In this document: in pieces, positions 26,836 to 36,918 of the stretch | Position numbering within the stretch: position 1 is the first letter of the stretch | How the letters are laid out: each line of letters begins with the position of its first letter | Source of the DNA: Calothrix parasitica NIES-267 | Lineage (GTDB): Bacteria > Cyanobacteriota > Cyanobacteriia > Cyanobacteriales > Nostocaceae | Direction of reading: 5' to 3' | NCBI RefSeq assembly: GCF_002368095.1 | Contig: NZ_AP018227.1 | Coordinates: 7,394,123 to 7,458,122 of the forward strand | Length of the DNA stretch: 64,000 bases | Made by a program: the position numbers and the translations under genes | Notes under the pieces: model-generated | Seen by the model: the letters and a program-made list of their open reading frames with translations, nothing else | What the model was told of the DNA's origin: nothing | Database searches by the model: none

Positions 26836-27828
26836 GTGCAAAATTTAGGTATAGCAATTACAGGAAGTGGCTCGGCTGTGCCAGAAACCTTTCTGGATAA
26901 CCAGGGGCTGAGCGAGCTTGTTGAAACGTCCGACGACTGGATAACCACAAGAACTGGAATTCGTCAAAGAAGATTAGCAACGACTAATGAATCAGTTACC
27001 ACTATTAGTACTGCTGCTAGTCTTAAAGCATTGGAAATGGCACAAATCGAAGCAAAAGATATAGATTTGATTTTGCTGGCAACTTCTACTCCTGATGATT
27101 TGTTTGGTAGTGCTGCTGCAATTCAAGCCGAATTAGGAGCGAGTAAAGCAGTTGCATTTGATTTGACTGCGGCTTGTTCTGGTTTTGTGTTTGGATTAGT
27201 AACTGCTGCTCAATACATAAGGACAGGTGTATTTCAAAATGTATTGTTGATTGGAGCGGATATCCTCTCCCGTTGGGTGGATTGGGAAGACAGACGCAGC
27301 TGCATTTTATTTGGCGATGGTGCAGGGGCTGCTGTATTGCAGGCTAATAAAGATGACCGTTTATTAGGGTTTGAGATTAAAAGTGATGGAACCCTCAATA
27401 GCTGTCTTAATCTTGCTTACACACCCAAACCAAAAGAATTGAGAGAAGGTGTAAGTATCTCGAAAGGTCATTTTGCTGATGTTTCGATGAACGGCAAAGA
27501 AGTTTATCGTTTTGCTGTAAAGCGAGTACCTGAAGTTATTGACAAAGCTTTGTTTCGTGCTAATTTGACTGTCGAACAAGTGGATTGGCTGCTATTGCAT
27601 CAAGCTAACCAACGCATTCTTGATGCAGTTGCTGAACGTCTTTCTATTCCATCAGAAAAAGTAATAAGTAATGTAGCTAATTATGGTAACACCTCTGCTG
27701 CTTCTATACCTATTGCATTAGATGAAGCAGTCCGAGAAGGCAAAATAAAAGCAACAGACACTATTGCAGCATCAGGTTTTGGGGCTGGATTAACCTGGGG
27801 TGCGGCAATTTTTAAATGGGGAAGGTGA
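26836..27828 (+). CDS. fabH: beta-ketoacyl-ACP synthase III
   Basis: A 330-residue FabH that condenses acetyl-CoA with malonyl-ACP to start fatty acid synthesis. The catalytic triad is visible: Cys in DLTAACSGFVFG (about 113), His in LLLHQANQRILDAV (about 254) and Asn in NVANYGNTSAASIP (about 284). Start is GTG, preceded by GGGGAGA as a ribosome binding site. It is followed by fabD after 237 bases of heptamer repeats rather than a tight junction. Confidence 0.96.
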   Translation: MQNLGIAITGSGSAVPETFLDNQGLSELVETSDDWITTRTGIRQRRLATTNESVTTISTAASLKALEMAQIEAKDIDLILLATSTPDDLFGSAAAIQAELGASKAVAFDLTAACSGFVFGLVTAAQYIRTGVFQNVLLIGADILSRWVDWEDRRSCILFGDGAGAAVLQANKDDRLLGFEIKSDGTLNSCLNLAYTPKPKELREGVSISKGHFADVSMNGKEVYRFAVKRVPEVIDKALFRANLTVEQVDWLLLHQANQRILDAVAERLSIPSEKVISNVANYGNTSAASIPIALDEAVREGKIKATDTIAASGFGAGLTWGAAIFKWGR

Positions 27829-28065
27829 AGGTTTAGGAGTTAAGAGTTATGAGTTATGAGTTAGGAGTATTGAAGTCTTAAATCAAATAAGCTAGTGTTT
27901 TTTTGTGTGTCTAAGAACACTTTTCGGTTCCTAATTAAGTTCATCGGTCTGAGCAAATGTAGTTTCTTAAATTCCTAACTCCTCACTCCTAACTCCTCAC
28001 TCGTCACTTCTTATTCTTGACTAACAACTAACCACTAACCACTAACAACTAATAACTAATAACTA
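27829..28065. repeat. paired STRR tracts between fabH and fabD
   Basis: GAGTTA(T/G)-type heptamers at about 27837-27868 are followed by their reverse complement, CCTAACTCCTCACT-type units, at 27975-28000 and then ACTAACC/ACTAATA units up to the fabD ATG. The two tracts could form a long hairpin in the operon mRNA. Confidence 0.75.
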
Positions 28066-28953
28066 ATGGCTAAAACCGCATGGGTGTTTCCGGGACAAGG
28101 TTCCCAAGCGTTGGGAATGGGTATCGATTTACTTGAATTTTCAGAAGCGAAAGAAAAGTTTGCTCAAGCTGAAGAGATTCTTGGTTGGAGTGTCAGCGAC
28201 ATCTGCCAGAATCACGAAGACAAGTTAGCTCGTACTCTTTATACTCAACCTTGCTTGTATGTCGTAGAAACTGTTCTTGCCGATATTATTCGGAAAAACG
28301 AGAAACCGGATTTGGTTGCGGGTCATAGTTTGGGGGAATATATTGCCTTATATGTCGCGGGTGTATTTGAATGGTCTGCTGGTTTACGTTTGGTAAAACG
28401 TCGTGCTGAACTAATGGAAAATGCTGCTGGTGGTAAAATGGCAGCTTTGATTGGTTTTGATAGAGAGCAATTAGATGAAATCCTGGCAAAAACCGATGAT
28501 GCGGTATTAGCAAATGATAACAGCTCCGCACAAGTTGTCATTTCCGGTACTCCTGAAGCTATAGAAAGTGTTCTCAATCAAGTAAAAGCAAAACGCAAAA
28601 TACCTTTAAATGTATCGGGAGCCTTTCATTCACCAATGATGGCAGATGCATCTGCGGAATTTAAAGAAGTATTAGCAACCGTGGAATTTCAGAAAGCTAA
28701 TGTACCAGTTTTATCTAATGTAGAACCAGTACCAGTCGTGGAAGCCGATATTTTAAAGCAACGCTTAGTACAGCAAATGACTGGAAGCGTGCGCTGGCGA
28801 GAAATAGCGCTAGCTTTACCAGAACAGGGAATTGAGCGAGTCGTAGAAATTGGTCCTGGAAATGTATTAACGGGTTTAATCAAGCGTACTTGTTCCGGCT
28901 TGAATTTAGAAAATGTGCGCTCTGCTGCTGAGACAAAAGCATTTGTGAGTTAG
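28066..28953 (+). CDS. fabD: malonyl-CoA:ACP transacylase
   Basis: A 295-residue FabD that loads malonyl groups onto acyl carrier protein. Motifs: the oxyanion loop FPGQGSQALGMG at residue 8, the nucleophile elbow AGHSLGEYIAL (serine about 88) and the catalytic histidine in GAFHSPMM (about 188). The last part, VVEIGPGNVLTGLIKR, is also canonical. It lies between fabH and plsC on the same strand, with STRR sequence on both sides. Confidence 0.96.
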   Translation: MAKTAWVFPGQGSQALGMGIDLLEFSEAKEKFAQAEEILGWSVSDICQNHEDKLARTLYTQPCLYVVETVLADIIRKNEKPDLVAGHSLGEYIALYVAGVFEWSAGLRLVKRRAELMENAAGGKMAALIGFDREQLDEILAKTDDAVLANDNSSAQVVISGTPEAIESVLNQVKAKRKIPLNVSGAFHSPMMADASAEFKEVLATVEFQKANVPVLSNVEPVPVVEADILKQRLVQQMTGSVRWREIALALPEQGIERVVEIGPGNVLTGLIKRTCSGLNLENVRSAAETKAFVS

Positions 28954-29103
28954 GAGTAGTAATTAGCAAGTAGCAAGTAATAAGTGGATACTAATTCGTT
29001 GTTATTTTCGGTTTATCAAATTACTGATTACTTGTTACTGATTACTTGTTACTGATTACTCCTTACTTGCTACTTACTACTTACTACTTGCTACTTACTA
29101 CAT
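28954..29103. repeat. paired STRR tracts between fabD and plsC
   Basis: GCAAGTA/GTAATAA-type units (28965-28988) face complementary TTACTGATTACTTG and TACTTAC(T/G) units (29018-29102). The spacer is almost entirely repeat, directly up to the plsC ATG. Confidence 0.8.
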
Positions 29104-29742
29104 ATGTCTCGAAATCGCGAACCATTTGTTAGCCTTTTACTTTACCGCGCTTTTAAATACTCGGTAGTTAATCCTATGCTTCGCGGTTACTTCCGAGGAC
29201 GTATTTATGGAGCCGAAAATATTCCTCAAAATGGGCCATTGGTAATAGTAAGCAATCATGCGAGTAATTTTGACCCACCGATTGTTTCTAATTGTGTTCG
29301 TCGTCCTGTATCTTATATGGCAAAGGAAGAATTGTTTAAAGTTCCTGTTTTGAAACAAGCGATTCAGCTATACGGGGCTTATCCTGTAAGTCGGGGAAGC
29401 GGCGACAGAAATGCAATTCGTAAAGCTTTGGAGTATCTAAAAGATGGTTGGGCTGTAGGTATTTTCTTGCAAGGAACTCGTACTCAAGATGGACGGATTA
29501 CAGACCCTAAGAAGGGTGCAGCTTTAATCGCAGCAAAAGCTCAAGCACCACTTATACCAGTATGTTTGTGGGGTACTCAAGATATTGAGCAGAAAGGCTC
29601 AACTATTCCTCAAAGAGTTCCAGTTACAGTCAGAATCGGTGAATTAATTTCTCCTCCGACTTCCACAGCTAAGGAAGATTTAGAAGCTGTGACCCAAAAA
29701 TGCGCTGTAGAAATTAATAAAATGCATAATTTGGGTCGATAA
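29104..29742 (+). CDS. plsC: 1-acyl-sn-glycerol-3-phosphate acyltransferase
   Basis: A 212-residue membrane-associated acyltransferase that makes phosphatidic acid from lysophosphatidic acid. It has the NHxxxxD motif as SNHASNFDPP (about 51-60) and the second block FLQGTRTQDGR (about 119-129), where the usual EGTR is QGTR. It is the last gene of the plsX-fabH-fabD-plsC run. Its product acts two steps after PlsX in the same pathway. Confidence 0.92.
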   Translation: MSRNREPFVSLLLYRAFKYSVVNPMLRGYFRGRIYGAENIPQNGPLVIVSNHASNFDPPIVSNCVRRPVSYMAKEELFKVPVLKQAIQLYGAYPVSRGSGDRNAIRKALEYLKDGWAVGIFLQGTRTQDGRITDPKKGAALIAAKAQAPLIPVCLWGTQDIEQKGSTIPQRVPVTVRIGELISPPTSTAKEDLEAVTQKCAVEINKMHNLGR

Positions 29743-29894
29743 GTTGGTGATAATCAAAAACTATGCTTAAAGGAAGTAGTGTTAACAGCAAAAATTGCTT
29801 AAATTGAAGGTTGTGGCTTGCTGGGGTCAAATTTATTTATTTGAATTCTATATAATTTTTCTCCTAGTTTCTTCTTTTATTTCCTTCAAATCAT

Positions 29895-30932
29895 ATGAAC
29901 CATTCAGACGGGGAAAATTTTTTAACTCGACTAAATAATTTTGCTTTAGTCCGATTTTTGCTGTTCGCTGCTTGCGGTTGGACAATTGTACAATTAATTG
30001 ATTATTTTCAAGCAGTTATAATTATTTTCACCTTTGCTGCTATTTTGGCTTTTTTACTCAGCTATCCAGTCCAGTGGCTGAAACGTTTCTTACCCCACAG
30101 TGTAGCGGTTATTTTTATTTTTTTAATTAGTATAGTTTTCCTTGGTAGTTTAGCTATAGCCGCAGGTTTGGGGCTTTTATCTCAGGGACAACAATTAATT
30201 GATAGTGTAGCTGCTTTTCTGAATGATTTAGTACCTTTGCTTCAGCGATTGGAAGAGATATTAAAGAACCGAAATCTTCAGATAGATTTAAGTTACTTTG
30301 AGCAAGTTTTAAGAGAACAAGCTATTGCTAGACTTAGTAATATTTTATTTTTATTCCAGGGTTTTATTACGAACTTTGCTACTTTTGTTTTTATTGCTGT
30401 TGTGGCTTTTTTCATGCTCCTCGAAGGAGAAAAGCTTTGGATGTTTATTTTAAAAATAATACCTAAGTCTCGACGCAAAAGGTTTGAAAAAATCACGAAA
30501 CGCGCATTTCTCGGCTTTTTCCGAGGTCAATTATTATTAACTTTGTTTCTGACGGTCGCGACTTTCCTTGTGTTTGTAGTTTTAGGAGTACCGTTCCCTT
30601 TAGTATTATCTGTAATCGTTGGTTTTATTGATGTTATTCCAGGTATAGGTGCGACATTAGGAATTGGTGTAATCACTTTAATTGTATTATCTCAAGGTGT
30701 GTGGTTGGCACTTAAAGTATTAGGAGCTTGCATTGTACTTCAGCAAATTCAAGATAATTTAATTGCACCGAGAGTCATGCAGGACGCGCTGAATTTAAAT
30801 CCAGTTGTAATATTTTTTGCTCTACTTATAGGAGCAAGAATTGCAGGTTTATTAGGTATTTTTATATCTATTCCGATTACGGGTGTGATAGTTTCTATGT
30901 TTGAAATTGACGAGATGAAAGCTGAGGTTTAA
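29895..30932 (+). CDS. AI-2E family transporter / permease
   Basis: A 345-residue polytopic membrane protein of the AI-2E exporter (UPF0118) family. Two pairs of N-terminal helices (about 18-60 and 70-95), a soluble helical stretch, and a C-terminal block of four or more helices are visible. The C-terminal block has the family-typical PFPLVLSVIVGFIDVIPGIG and LNPVVIFFALLIGARIAGLL. Members export autoinducer-2 or exchange sodium for protons; the substrate here is unknown. It follows plsC by 152 bases on the same strand. Confidence 0.88.
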   Translation: MNHSDGENFLTRLNNFALVRFLLFAACGWTIVQLIDYFQAVIIIFTFAAILAFLLSYPVQWLKRFLPHSVAVIFIFLISIVFLGSLAIAAGLGLLSQGQQLIDSVAAFLNDLVPLLQRLEEILKNRNLQIDLSYFEQVLREQAIARLSNILFLFQGFITNFATFVFIAVVAFFMLLEGEKLWMFILKIIPKSRRKRFEKITKRAFLGFFRGQLLLTLFLTVATFLVFVVLGVPFPLVLSVIVGFIDVIPGIGATLGIGVITLIVLSQGVWLALKVLGACIVLQQIQDNLIAPRVMQDALNLNPVVIFFALLIGARIAGLLGIFISIPITGVIVSMFEIDEMKAEV

Positions 30933-31217
30933 TAGTTATAAGAAGAAAGGGAGTAGTAAGTAGTAAGTAAAGAGTAAAAAACTAGCATAAATAGTAAACT
31001 GGGAGCAAATTCAGTTTTTTCAAGCGGAAATAATCCAATTTTTTGTGCGATTATACTAACTAACAAAATATCTTGAATAATGGTTAATTTAGATAATTAT
31101 TTTGCATTACTGCTATAAGAAAAAATACAATAATAAAGTATGTATCGTTTGAACTATAACTTTATAAGTTCTATATATTCTGCTATATATTAATTATCGG
31201 AGAATAATTAATGAGCT

Positions 31218-31520
31218 ATGACAAATCAAGATTTAAGAGCGCAATTAGATGAAAACCTTGATGAAGCAGAATGGGAATGGTTAATTCCTCACGTACAAAG
31301 AGATTCTGTAATTATAGTAGCAACGGGATTGGATTTATTAGATGTAGGTGAAGCGATAGCTAGCGATAAAGCTTCCACCGTCCAAAATTGGATTGATGAA
31401 GCATTGATTTCCAAACCCTCAGAAGTACAAATGGGAGAATGGAATATGCAGCGAGAAAAACGATTTAGCACTTTGATTGTGCAACCTTTTGTATTAGTAC
31501 AAGAAAAAGTCGCAGCGTAA
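31218..31520 (+). CDS. DUF2288 domain-containing protein
   Basis: A 100-residue soluble protein matching the DUF2288 family in length and sequence, beginning TNQDLRAQLDENLDEAEWEW. The conserved centre is LIPHVQRDSVIIVATGLDLL, and the end is RFSTLIVQPFVLVQEK. No membrane segment or catalytic motif. The function is unknown. A purine-rich GGAGAATAA lies 15 bases upstream of the ATG. MITE copy B follows 26 bases after the stop. Confidence 0.85.
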   Translation: MTNQDLRAQLDENLDEAEWEWLIPHVQRDSVIIVATGLDLLDVGEAIASDKASTVQNWIDEALISKPSEVQMGEWNMQREKRFSTLIVQPFVLVQEKVAA

Positions 31521-31546
31521 ACTTGAAGTAATTATTTATTCTTATA

Positions 31547-31671
31547 AGACTTACGCAACGAAGATTTGTCATTGCGACCGAAACGAAGTGTAGGGAAGCA
31601 ATCGCAGGATTTTTGCGATTACGTCGCTGTCGCTCGTAATGACGCAGTTACGTTGCTTTTGCGTAAGTCCT
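31547..31671. mobile_element. MITE family 1, copy B (125 bp)
   Basis: Left end AGACTTACGCAA and right end TTGCGTAAGTCCT. The interior shares ATTGCGACCGAAACGAAGTG and TAGGGAAGCAATCGCA with copy A, in the same orientation. An outer AAGAC/GTCTT pair extends the inverted repeat. Non-coding. Confidence 0.85.
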
Positions 31672-31753
31672 GTCTTATTAAGACAAGAGTAGGGAGTAGG
31701 AAAAACAATTAATATAATTAACTTTTTCCTACTTCCCGTGCTGTCTTTGGTTT

Positions 31754-32299
31754 TTATTCATCTCCACCACCTAAACCAGTTGCAACCCATACAATTGAGC
31801 GAACACCATCGCGGATTGATTTTCCTACTGGTTCGGAATTGTTTTGTGAAGGAACAGATACTGTTTTGAAATCAATTCCCCGACTACCTAAAACAATCTC
31901 GCCTATTACGGTAGCACGACGCATATGGTAATCAGAAGTTACTAGATATAATTTCTTGATTCCTCTTTTTTTCAAATCGTCTACTAAAGTTGTAAAATTT
32001 TCGACTGTATTATTGGCTCGATAGTCCAAATACAAACGTTGTTGATTAACTCCAGCTTTAATAAATACTCTTTTTGTCGCACCCTCTGGACTACCTCCAG
32101 AAATCCAAATGGGTAGGTTAGGGTATTTTTTAGCGAAGTCAGCTGTAAACTTTTCTCGTTCTAATCTTTCTGTTGAACCCCCTAGCACCAAAATTGCTTG
32201 TGGTTCTACAAATACAGTCTGAACTTTTTTATAACCCCATAATAAGGTCAGGGGTAGAATGACAAGCATTAACCGAGAAGAAATTCCTTTGGAGAACAT
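31754..32299 (-). CDS. YdcF/DUF218 family envelope protein
   Basis: A 181-residue protein with an N-terminal membrane anchor (SSRLMLVILPLTLLWGYKKV) and a DUF218/YdcF Rossmann-like domain. Conserved segments are AILVLGGSTERLEREKFTAD (about 36-55), IWISGGSPEG (about 64-73) and LYLVTSDYHMRRA (about 117-129). DUF218 members such as SanA and ElyC act in envelope maintenance or vancomycin tolerance. The exact reaction is not known. It stands alone on the minus strand. Confidence 0.82.
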   Translation of the reverse strand: MFSKGISSRLMLVILPLTLLWGYKKVQTVFVEPQAILVLGGSTERLEREKFTADFAKKYPNLPIWISGGSPEGATKRVFIKAGVNQQRLYLDYRANNTVENFTTLVDDLKKRGIKKLYLVTSDYHMRRATVIGEIVLGSRGIDFKTVSVPSQNNSEPVGKSIRDGVRSIVWVATGLGGGDE

Positions 32300-32744
32300 T
32301 TTATTTAACGATTTGTCGCTTAAAATACTTAGACACTAATTTTTTATAAAAATACAAATAACGCAGCAAAGTATACGTTGTTAAAAATTAATATGCCCCA
32401 ACAAAATATAATTATTTTGTGGGTAAAAGCACAGGGGGTTACACCCCTCAATAACCATGCTTTTCTACCAAAAGTATATTTCTAGCTATTTTAAGAAGCG
32501 CTTTTGGCTATTATTTAAGTTGCGAAAACGTATTGTATTGCACCACGACTAAACTGTGCAGACGAATAGATGCTGTTAATGTTCGCCGTCTAACCATCTA
32601 CTAGTTTATATTCATTCCTTATCCCATTGCAGCAACGAGGAATACCAGACCTAGACCTAAACTGAAATTTTATCTGTTTTATACAACAAAAGAAAAGTAT
32701 ACTTAAATACTTTATTAGATTTATTAATTTTCTGTCTCATAAAA
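32300..32744. other. spacer upstream of the YdcF-like gene
   Basis: 445 bases with no gene recognised. A short hairpin GGGGGTTACACCCCT is visible near 32434. Otherwise AT-rich, and it should carry the promoter of the YdcF-like gene. Confidence 0.5.
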
Positions 32745-32818
32745 CGGGACTGGTAAGACTCGAACCTACGACCTAGCGCTTAGGAGGCGCTCGCTCTATC
32801 CAACTGAGCTACAGCCCC
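32745..32818 (-). tRNA. trnR-CCU: tRNA-Arg (anticodon CCU)
   Basis: A 74-base cloverleaf read on the minus strand. The acceptor GGGGCTG pairs with CAGTCCC (one wobble). The D arm is GCTC...GAGC, the anticodon stem AGCGC/GCGCT with loop CTCCTAA gives anticodon CCT, and the T arm has GTTCGAGTC. The 3' CCA is not encoded, which is common in cyanobacteria. It reads AGG codons. Confidence 0.95.
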
Positions 32819-32843
32819 AAACATTATTTTCATAATAGCATTT

Positions 32844-33974
<1,131 letters not shown>

Positions 33975-34506
33975 TTAGATTGTGGATTTTGAACGGGTTC
34001 AAAGTCTTAATTAATTTTATAGTATGAGCGATTTTCAATTCATAGAACGCTCTAGCTTTGATTCTGAATGAATTCATACGATAAAGAAAACAGTATTCAC
34101 TATTGCATTTATAAATACAGTTAAGCAAATATTGCGAAAAGTTACTAAGAATTACAGTCCGTAAAATAAGCTTTTAATCCTAAAATATGGGTGCTAATTT
34201 AGTAAATAAGGCACAGAAAAGCTAACACTCTTCCAAAATAATTCCGATTGGAGTTAGTGCCTCCCACTCTAATCACATCGCAATGGTTTCTCTATTGTTA
34301 CATCCTAGAAACGAATACTGTATTTTCGCCTTGAGTTTATCAATAAGTGAATTTGGAGGTTTTTGAAAAGCAGACAAAAAATACTGCCTAGATAGAAATA
34401 ACTCGGGATGTACATTGTGTAACAAGCGTTTCTAATATTGCGATTCCGGTTCACCCTATATTAAAAAAACTCTGATTTTCAACTCTTATCAATCTATTAA
34501 ATATTT

Positions 34507-34560
34507 AATAAACCGTCTTTAATTACTGACATTCTCGGTCGTAAATAAAGACGGTTTATT
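34507..34560. terminator. bidirectional terminator-like hairpin
   Basis: AATAAACCGTCTTTA (34507-34521) and its exact complement TAAAGACGGTTTATT (34546-34560) form a 15-bp stem with a 24-base loop. It lies about 120 bases after the metallophosphoesterase gene on the minus strand. Between 33954 and 34506 I see nothing else. Confidence 0.7.
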
Positions 34561-34679
34561 CAGTTAGAAGTTAGGAGTTAGGAATTAAAAGTTATAAATT
34601 TTAGATTTTAGAGTTAGAAATTAATAGTTATCAATCGTATTTACTCATCTCCCTATCTCCTCATCTCCCTATCTCCGAT

Positions 34680-35507
34680 TCATTCCAAAGTAATCAAAGT
34701 GACTTCCGGGGGACAAAATAAGCGTCCTGGAGAATAAGTTCCTAAACCGCGATTGACATATAGCTGATTTTTACCTATTTTATGAAATCCTTGCGCCCAT
34801 TCCCAATGTTGGAGAACTTTTACGTAGTCTGGTCTTAAAAATGGGATAAGTTTCCGCACTTCTTTAGGAATTCTGCGAACGAATTCTTTGTAATAGACTA
34901 TCAAAGGACCAATATCTGGTAATACTATTTGTCCACCATGACTGTGACCGGATAGTTGCAAATCAACTCTCCACTGCTGCAATATTTGAGCGGTATCGGG
35001 ATTGTGGGACAAAACAATTCGCGGTATCGTATCGTCTAGCTGATTCATTACCAATGCTGGATTAAAAGCTTTTGACCAATATTCAGCTAGTCCTACTAAC
35101 GGTAAATCTTTCCCTAAAGGATAAGCAATTTCATTCCAAAGAACTTTAATATCAACACTTTTTAGCGCTGCTGTAACTTCTGCTTGTGCAGTTCTATACC
35201 ATATATCATGATTACCTAAAACCGCGTATATTCCAGCACGAGATTGTAACTTTTTAAGCCTTTTAATTAGCTTATATACCGGTGCGGGGTCATTAGTTAT
35301 AAAGTCACCAGTTATAACAACCAAATCCGGTTCAGCTTGATTGCTGGTGATTATGGCTTGTTCTAACATTTCTTCCGATAACCTGAAGCCATCGTAATGT
35401 AAATCCGAAAGCTGAATTATCCGAGTACCTTTAGTAGATGCTGGTAAACCCTCTATCTTAACTACGAGTTTTTCTAAACTTAAAGGACCAGTTAACAACC
35501 AATGCAT
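34680..35507 (-). CDS. metallophosphoesterase, tandem copy 1
   Basis: A 275-residue calcineurin-like phosphoesterase. Dimetal ligands are in IIQLSDLHYDG (about 29-39), VITGDFITND (about 63-72), VLGNHD (about 95-100), LSHNPDTA and SGHSHGGQIVLP (about 187-198). It resembles the YkuE/YaeI group of membrane-associated phosphoesterases. The N-terminus HWLLTGPLSLEKLVVKIEGL has no obvious signal. It lies 175 bases downstream of a paralogue of exactly the same length on the same strand, so the pair arose by tandem duplication. Natural substrate unknown. Confidence 0.9.
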   Translation of the reverse strand: MHWLLTGPLSLEKLVVKIEGLPASTKGTRIIQLSDLHYDGFRLSEEMLEQAIITSNQAEPDLVVITGDFITNDPAPVYKLIKRLKKLQSRAGIYAVLGNHDIWYRTAQAEVTAALKSVDIKVLWNEIAYPLGKDLPLVGLAEYWSKAFNPALVMNQLDDTIPRIVLSHNPDTAQILQQWRVDLQLSGHSHGGQIVLPDIGPLIVYYKEFVRRIPKEVRKLIPFLRPDYVKVLQHWEWAQGFHKIGKNQLYVNRGLGTYSPGRLFCPPEVTLITLE

Positions 35508-35559
35508 AGCGCTAAAATTGTTTCCTATACCAGCGCTTTTAGTCTATCACCAGTTTTCA

Positions 35560-35682
35560 GAGAACAGTGATTAAGGTTAAAGGTTAAAGGTCAAAGGTTA
35601 GAATTAAATAATTCCTAACTCCTAACTCTTAACTCTTCAATTTTTCTATCTCCTTGTCTCCTTGTCCCTTTGTCCCCTCTCT
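35560..35682. repeat. STRR spacer between the two phosphoesterase genes
   Basis: AAGGTTA/AAGGTCA heptamers at about 35572-35600 are followed by CCTAACT/CTTAACT units and TCTCCTTG/TCCCTTTG units to 35682. The tract separates the tandem paralogues. Confidence 0.8.
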
Positions 35683-36510
35683 CTATTCAAGTGTAATAAC
35701 CGTTACTTCTGGATTACAAAAAAGCCTTCCTGGGAGATAAGTACCTAAGCCACGGTTAACGTAAAGCCGGTTACTACCTACCTTGTGAAAACCCTTAGCC
35801 CACTGCCAGTTTCTTACTACTTTGAAAAATTCTGTTTTCACAAATGGCATTTTACGACGCAGTTTTCTTGGTACGCTACGGACAATATTGCTATAAGCAG
35901 CTATTAATGGACCAACACCGGGGATTACAATGTGACCACCGTGAGTATGACCTGATAATTGTAAATCGACTCTCCACTGTCGCAATATATCAGCGGTATC
36001 GGGATTGTGGGATAAAACTATGCGCGGTTTTGCTGGATTTAATTGGTTCATCACTAATTCTGGATGAAAATCAGGAGACCAGTATTCACCGAGTCCTATT
36101 AATGCTAATCCTTTACCAAATGGATAAGCTATGTTGTTCTCAAGTACTTTAATTCCAACTCTATTAAAAGCAGATGTAATTTCAACTTTAGAATGAGCAA
36201 AATGTATATCGTGATTACCAAGTACTGCATAGGTACCGCAGCGACTTTGTAAATTCTTGAGTTGCAGGACTAATTTGTTGATTGGATTTGGATCGTCAGT
36301 TACATAATCCCCTGTTAAAACAACTATGTCCGGTTCAGCTTCGTTGCAAGCAATTATAGCTTTTTCTAAAATTTTATCGGACAAACGTAACCCGTCATAA
36401 TGAAAATCTGTCATTTGCACTATGCGGATACCTTTTAGCGATGCTGGCAAATCTGGAATCCGAACTGTCATTTTTTCTACAGTTAATGGTCCGGTTAATA
36501 ACCAGTGCAT
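35683..36510 (-). CDS. metallophosphoesterase, tandem copy 2
   Basis: A 275-residue paralogue of the following gene, sharing the start HWLLTGPL and all metal-ligand motifs: MTDFHYDG, VLTGDYVTDDPNP, VLGNHDIHFAH, LSHNPDTADILRQWRVDLQL and SGHTHGGHIVIPG, ending in NRGLGTYLPGRLFCNPEVTV. Divergence is spread over the whole length, so the duplication is not very recent and both copies are probably maintained. It is upstream in the pair; the two may be co-transcribed across the repeat-filled spacer. Confidence 0.9.
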   Translation of the reverse strand: MHWLLTGPLTVEKMTVRIPDLPASLKGIRIVQMTDFHYDGLRLSDKILEKAIIACNEAEPDIVVLTGDYVTDDPNPINKLVLQLKNLQSRCGTYAVLGNHDIHFAHSKVEITSAFNRVGIKVLENNIAYPFGKGLALIGLGEYWSPDFHPELVMNQLNPAKPRIVLSHNPDTADILRQWRVDLQLSGHTHGGHIVIPGVGPLIAAYSNIVRSVPRKLRRKMPFVKTEFFKVVRNWQWAKGFHKVGSNRLYVNRGLGTYLPGRLFCNPEVTVITLE

Positions 36511-36918
36511 AAGTATATAAAGCCTATCACATCAATACTCCTAGCGTATCAAACTCAATTCTTAGCAGCAGTATATTAAAGAACTAGTTACTTGTATTAG
36601 CTGATGAATTTTTATGACAATTACAGTTTTAATAACTAGTTTAAATTAAAACTGAAAAATTAACCATTTGACGAGAGTTAATGTTTCTTAAACATGTCTT
36701 TAGCTAAAACACTTTTACTGTTTCATAAGATATAATACATATTTATTTACCAGAAAAGGTTAATTTTTAGTTATAGTTTTATTAAGTAACAAATTATTAG
36801 GTCATAAATTGAGGCTCATTCGTATAAAGAGATGGTAAAAAATAAGGAGAAAAGGGAATGAACTGTAGGGAATAATTCAAGCTTTTGAACCTGTATTAGA
36901 TTGTATTTTGATGAATTG
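36511..36918. other. AT-rich spacer
   Basis: 408 bases between the phosphoesterase pair and the GMC oxidoreductase, both on the minus strand. No ORF, hairpin or repeat of note was seen. It should hold the promoter for the phosphoesterases. Confidence 0.5.
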
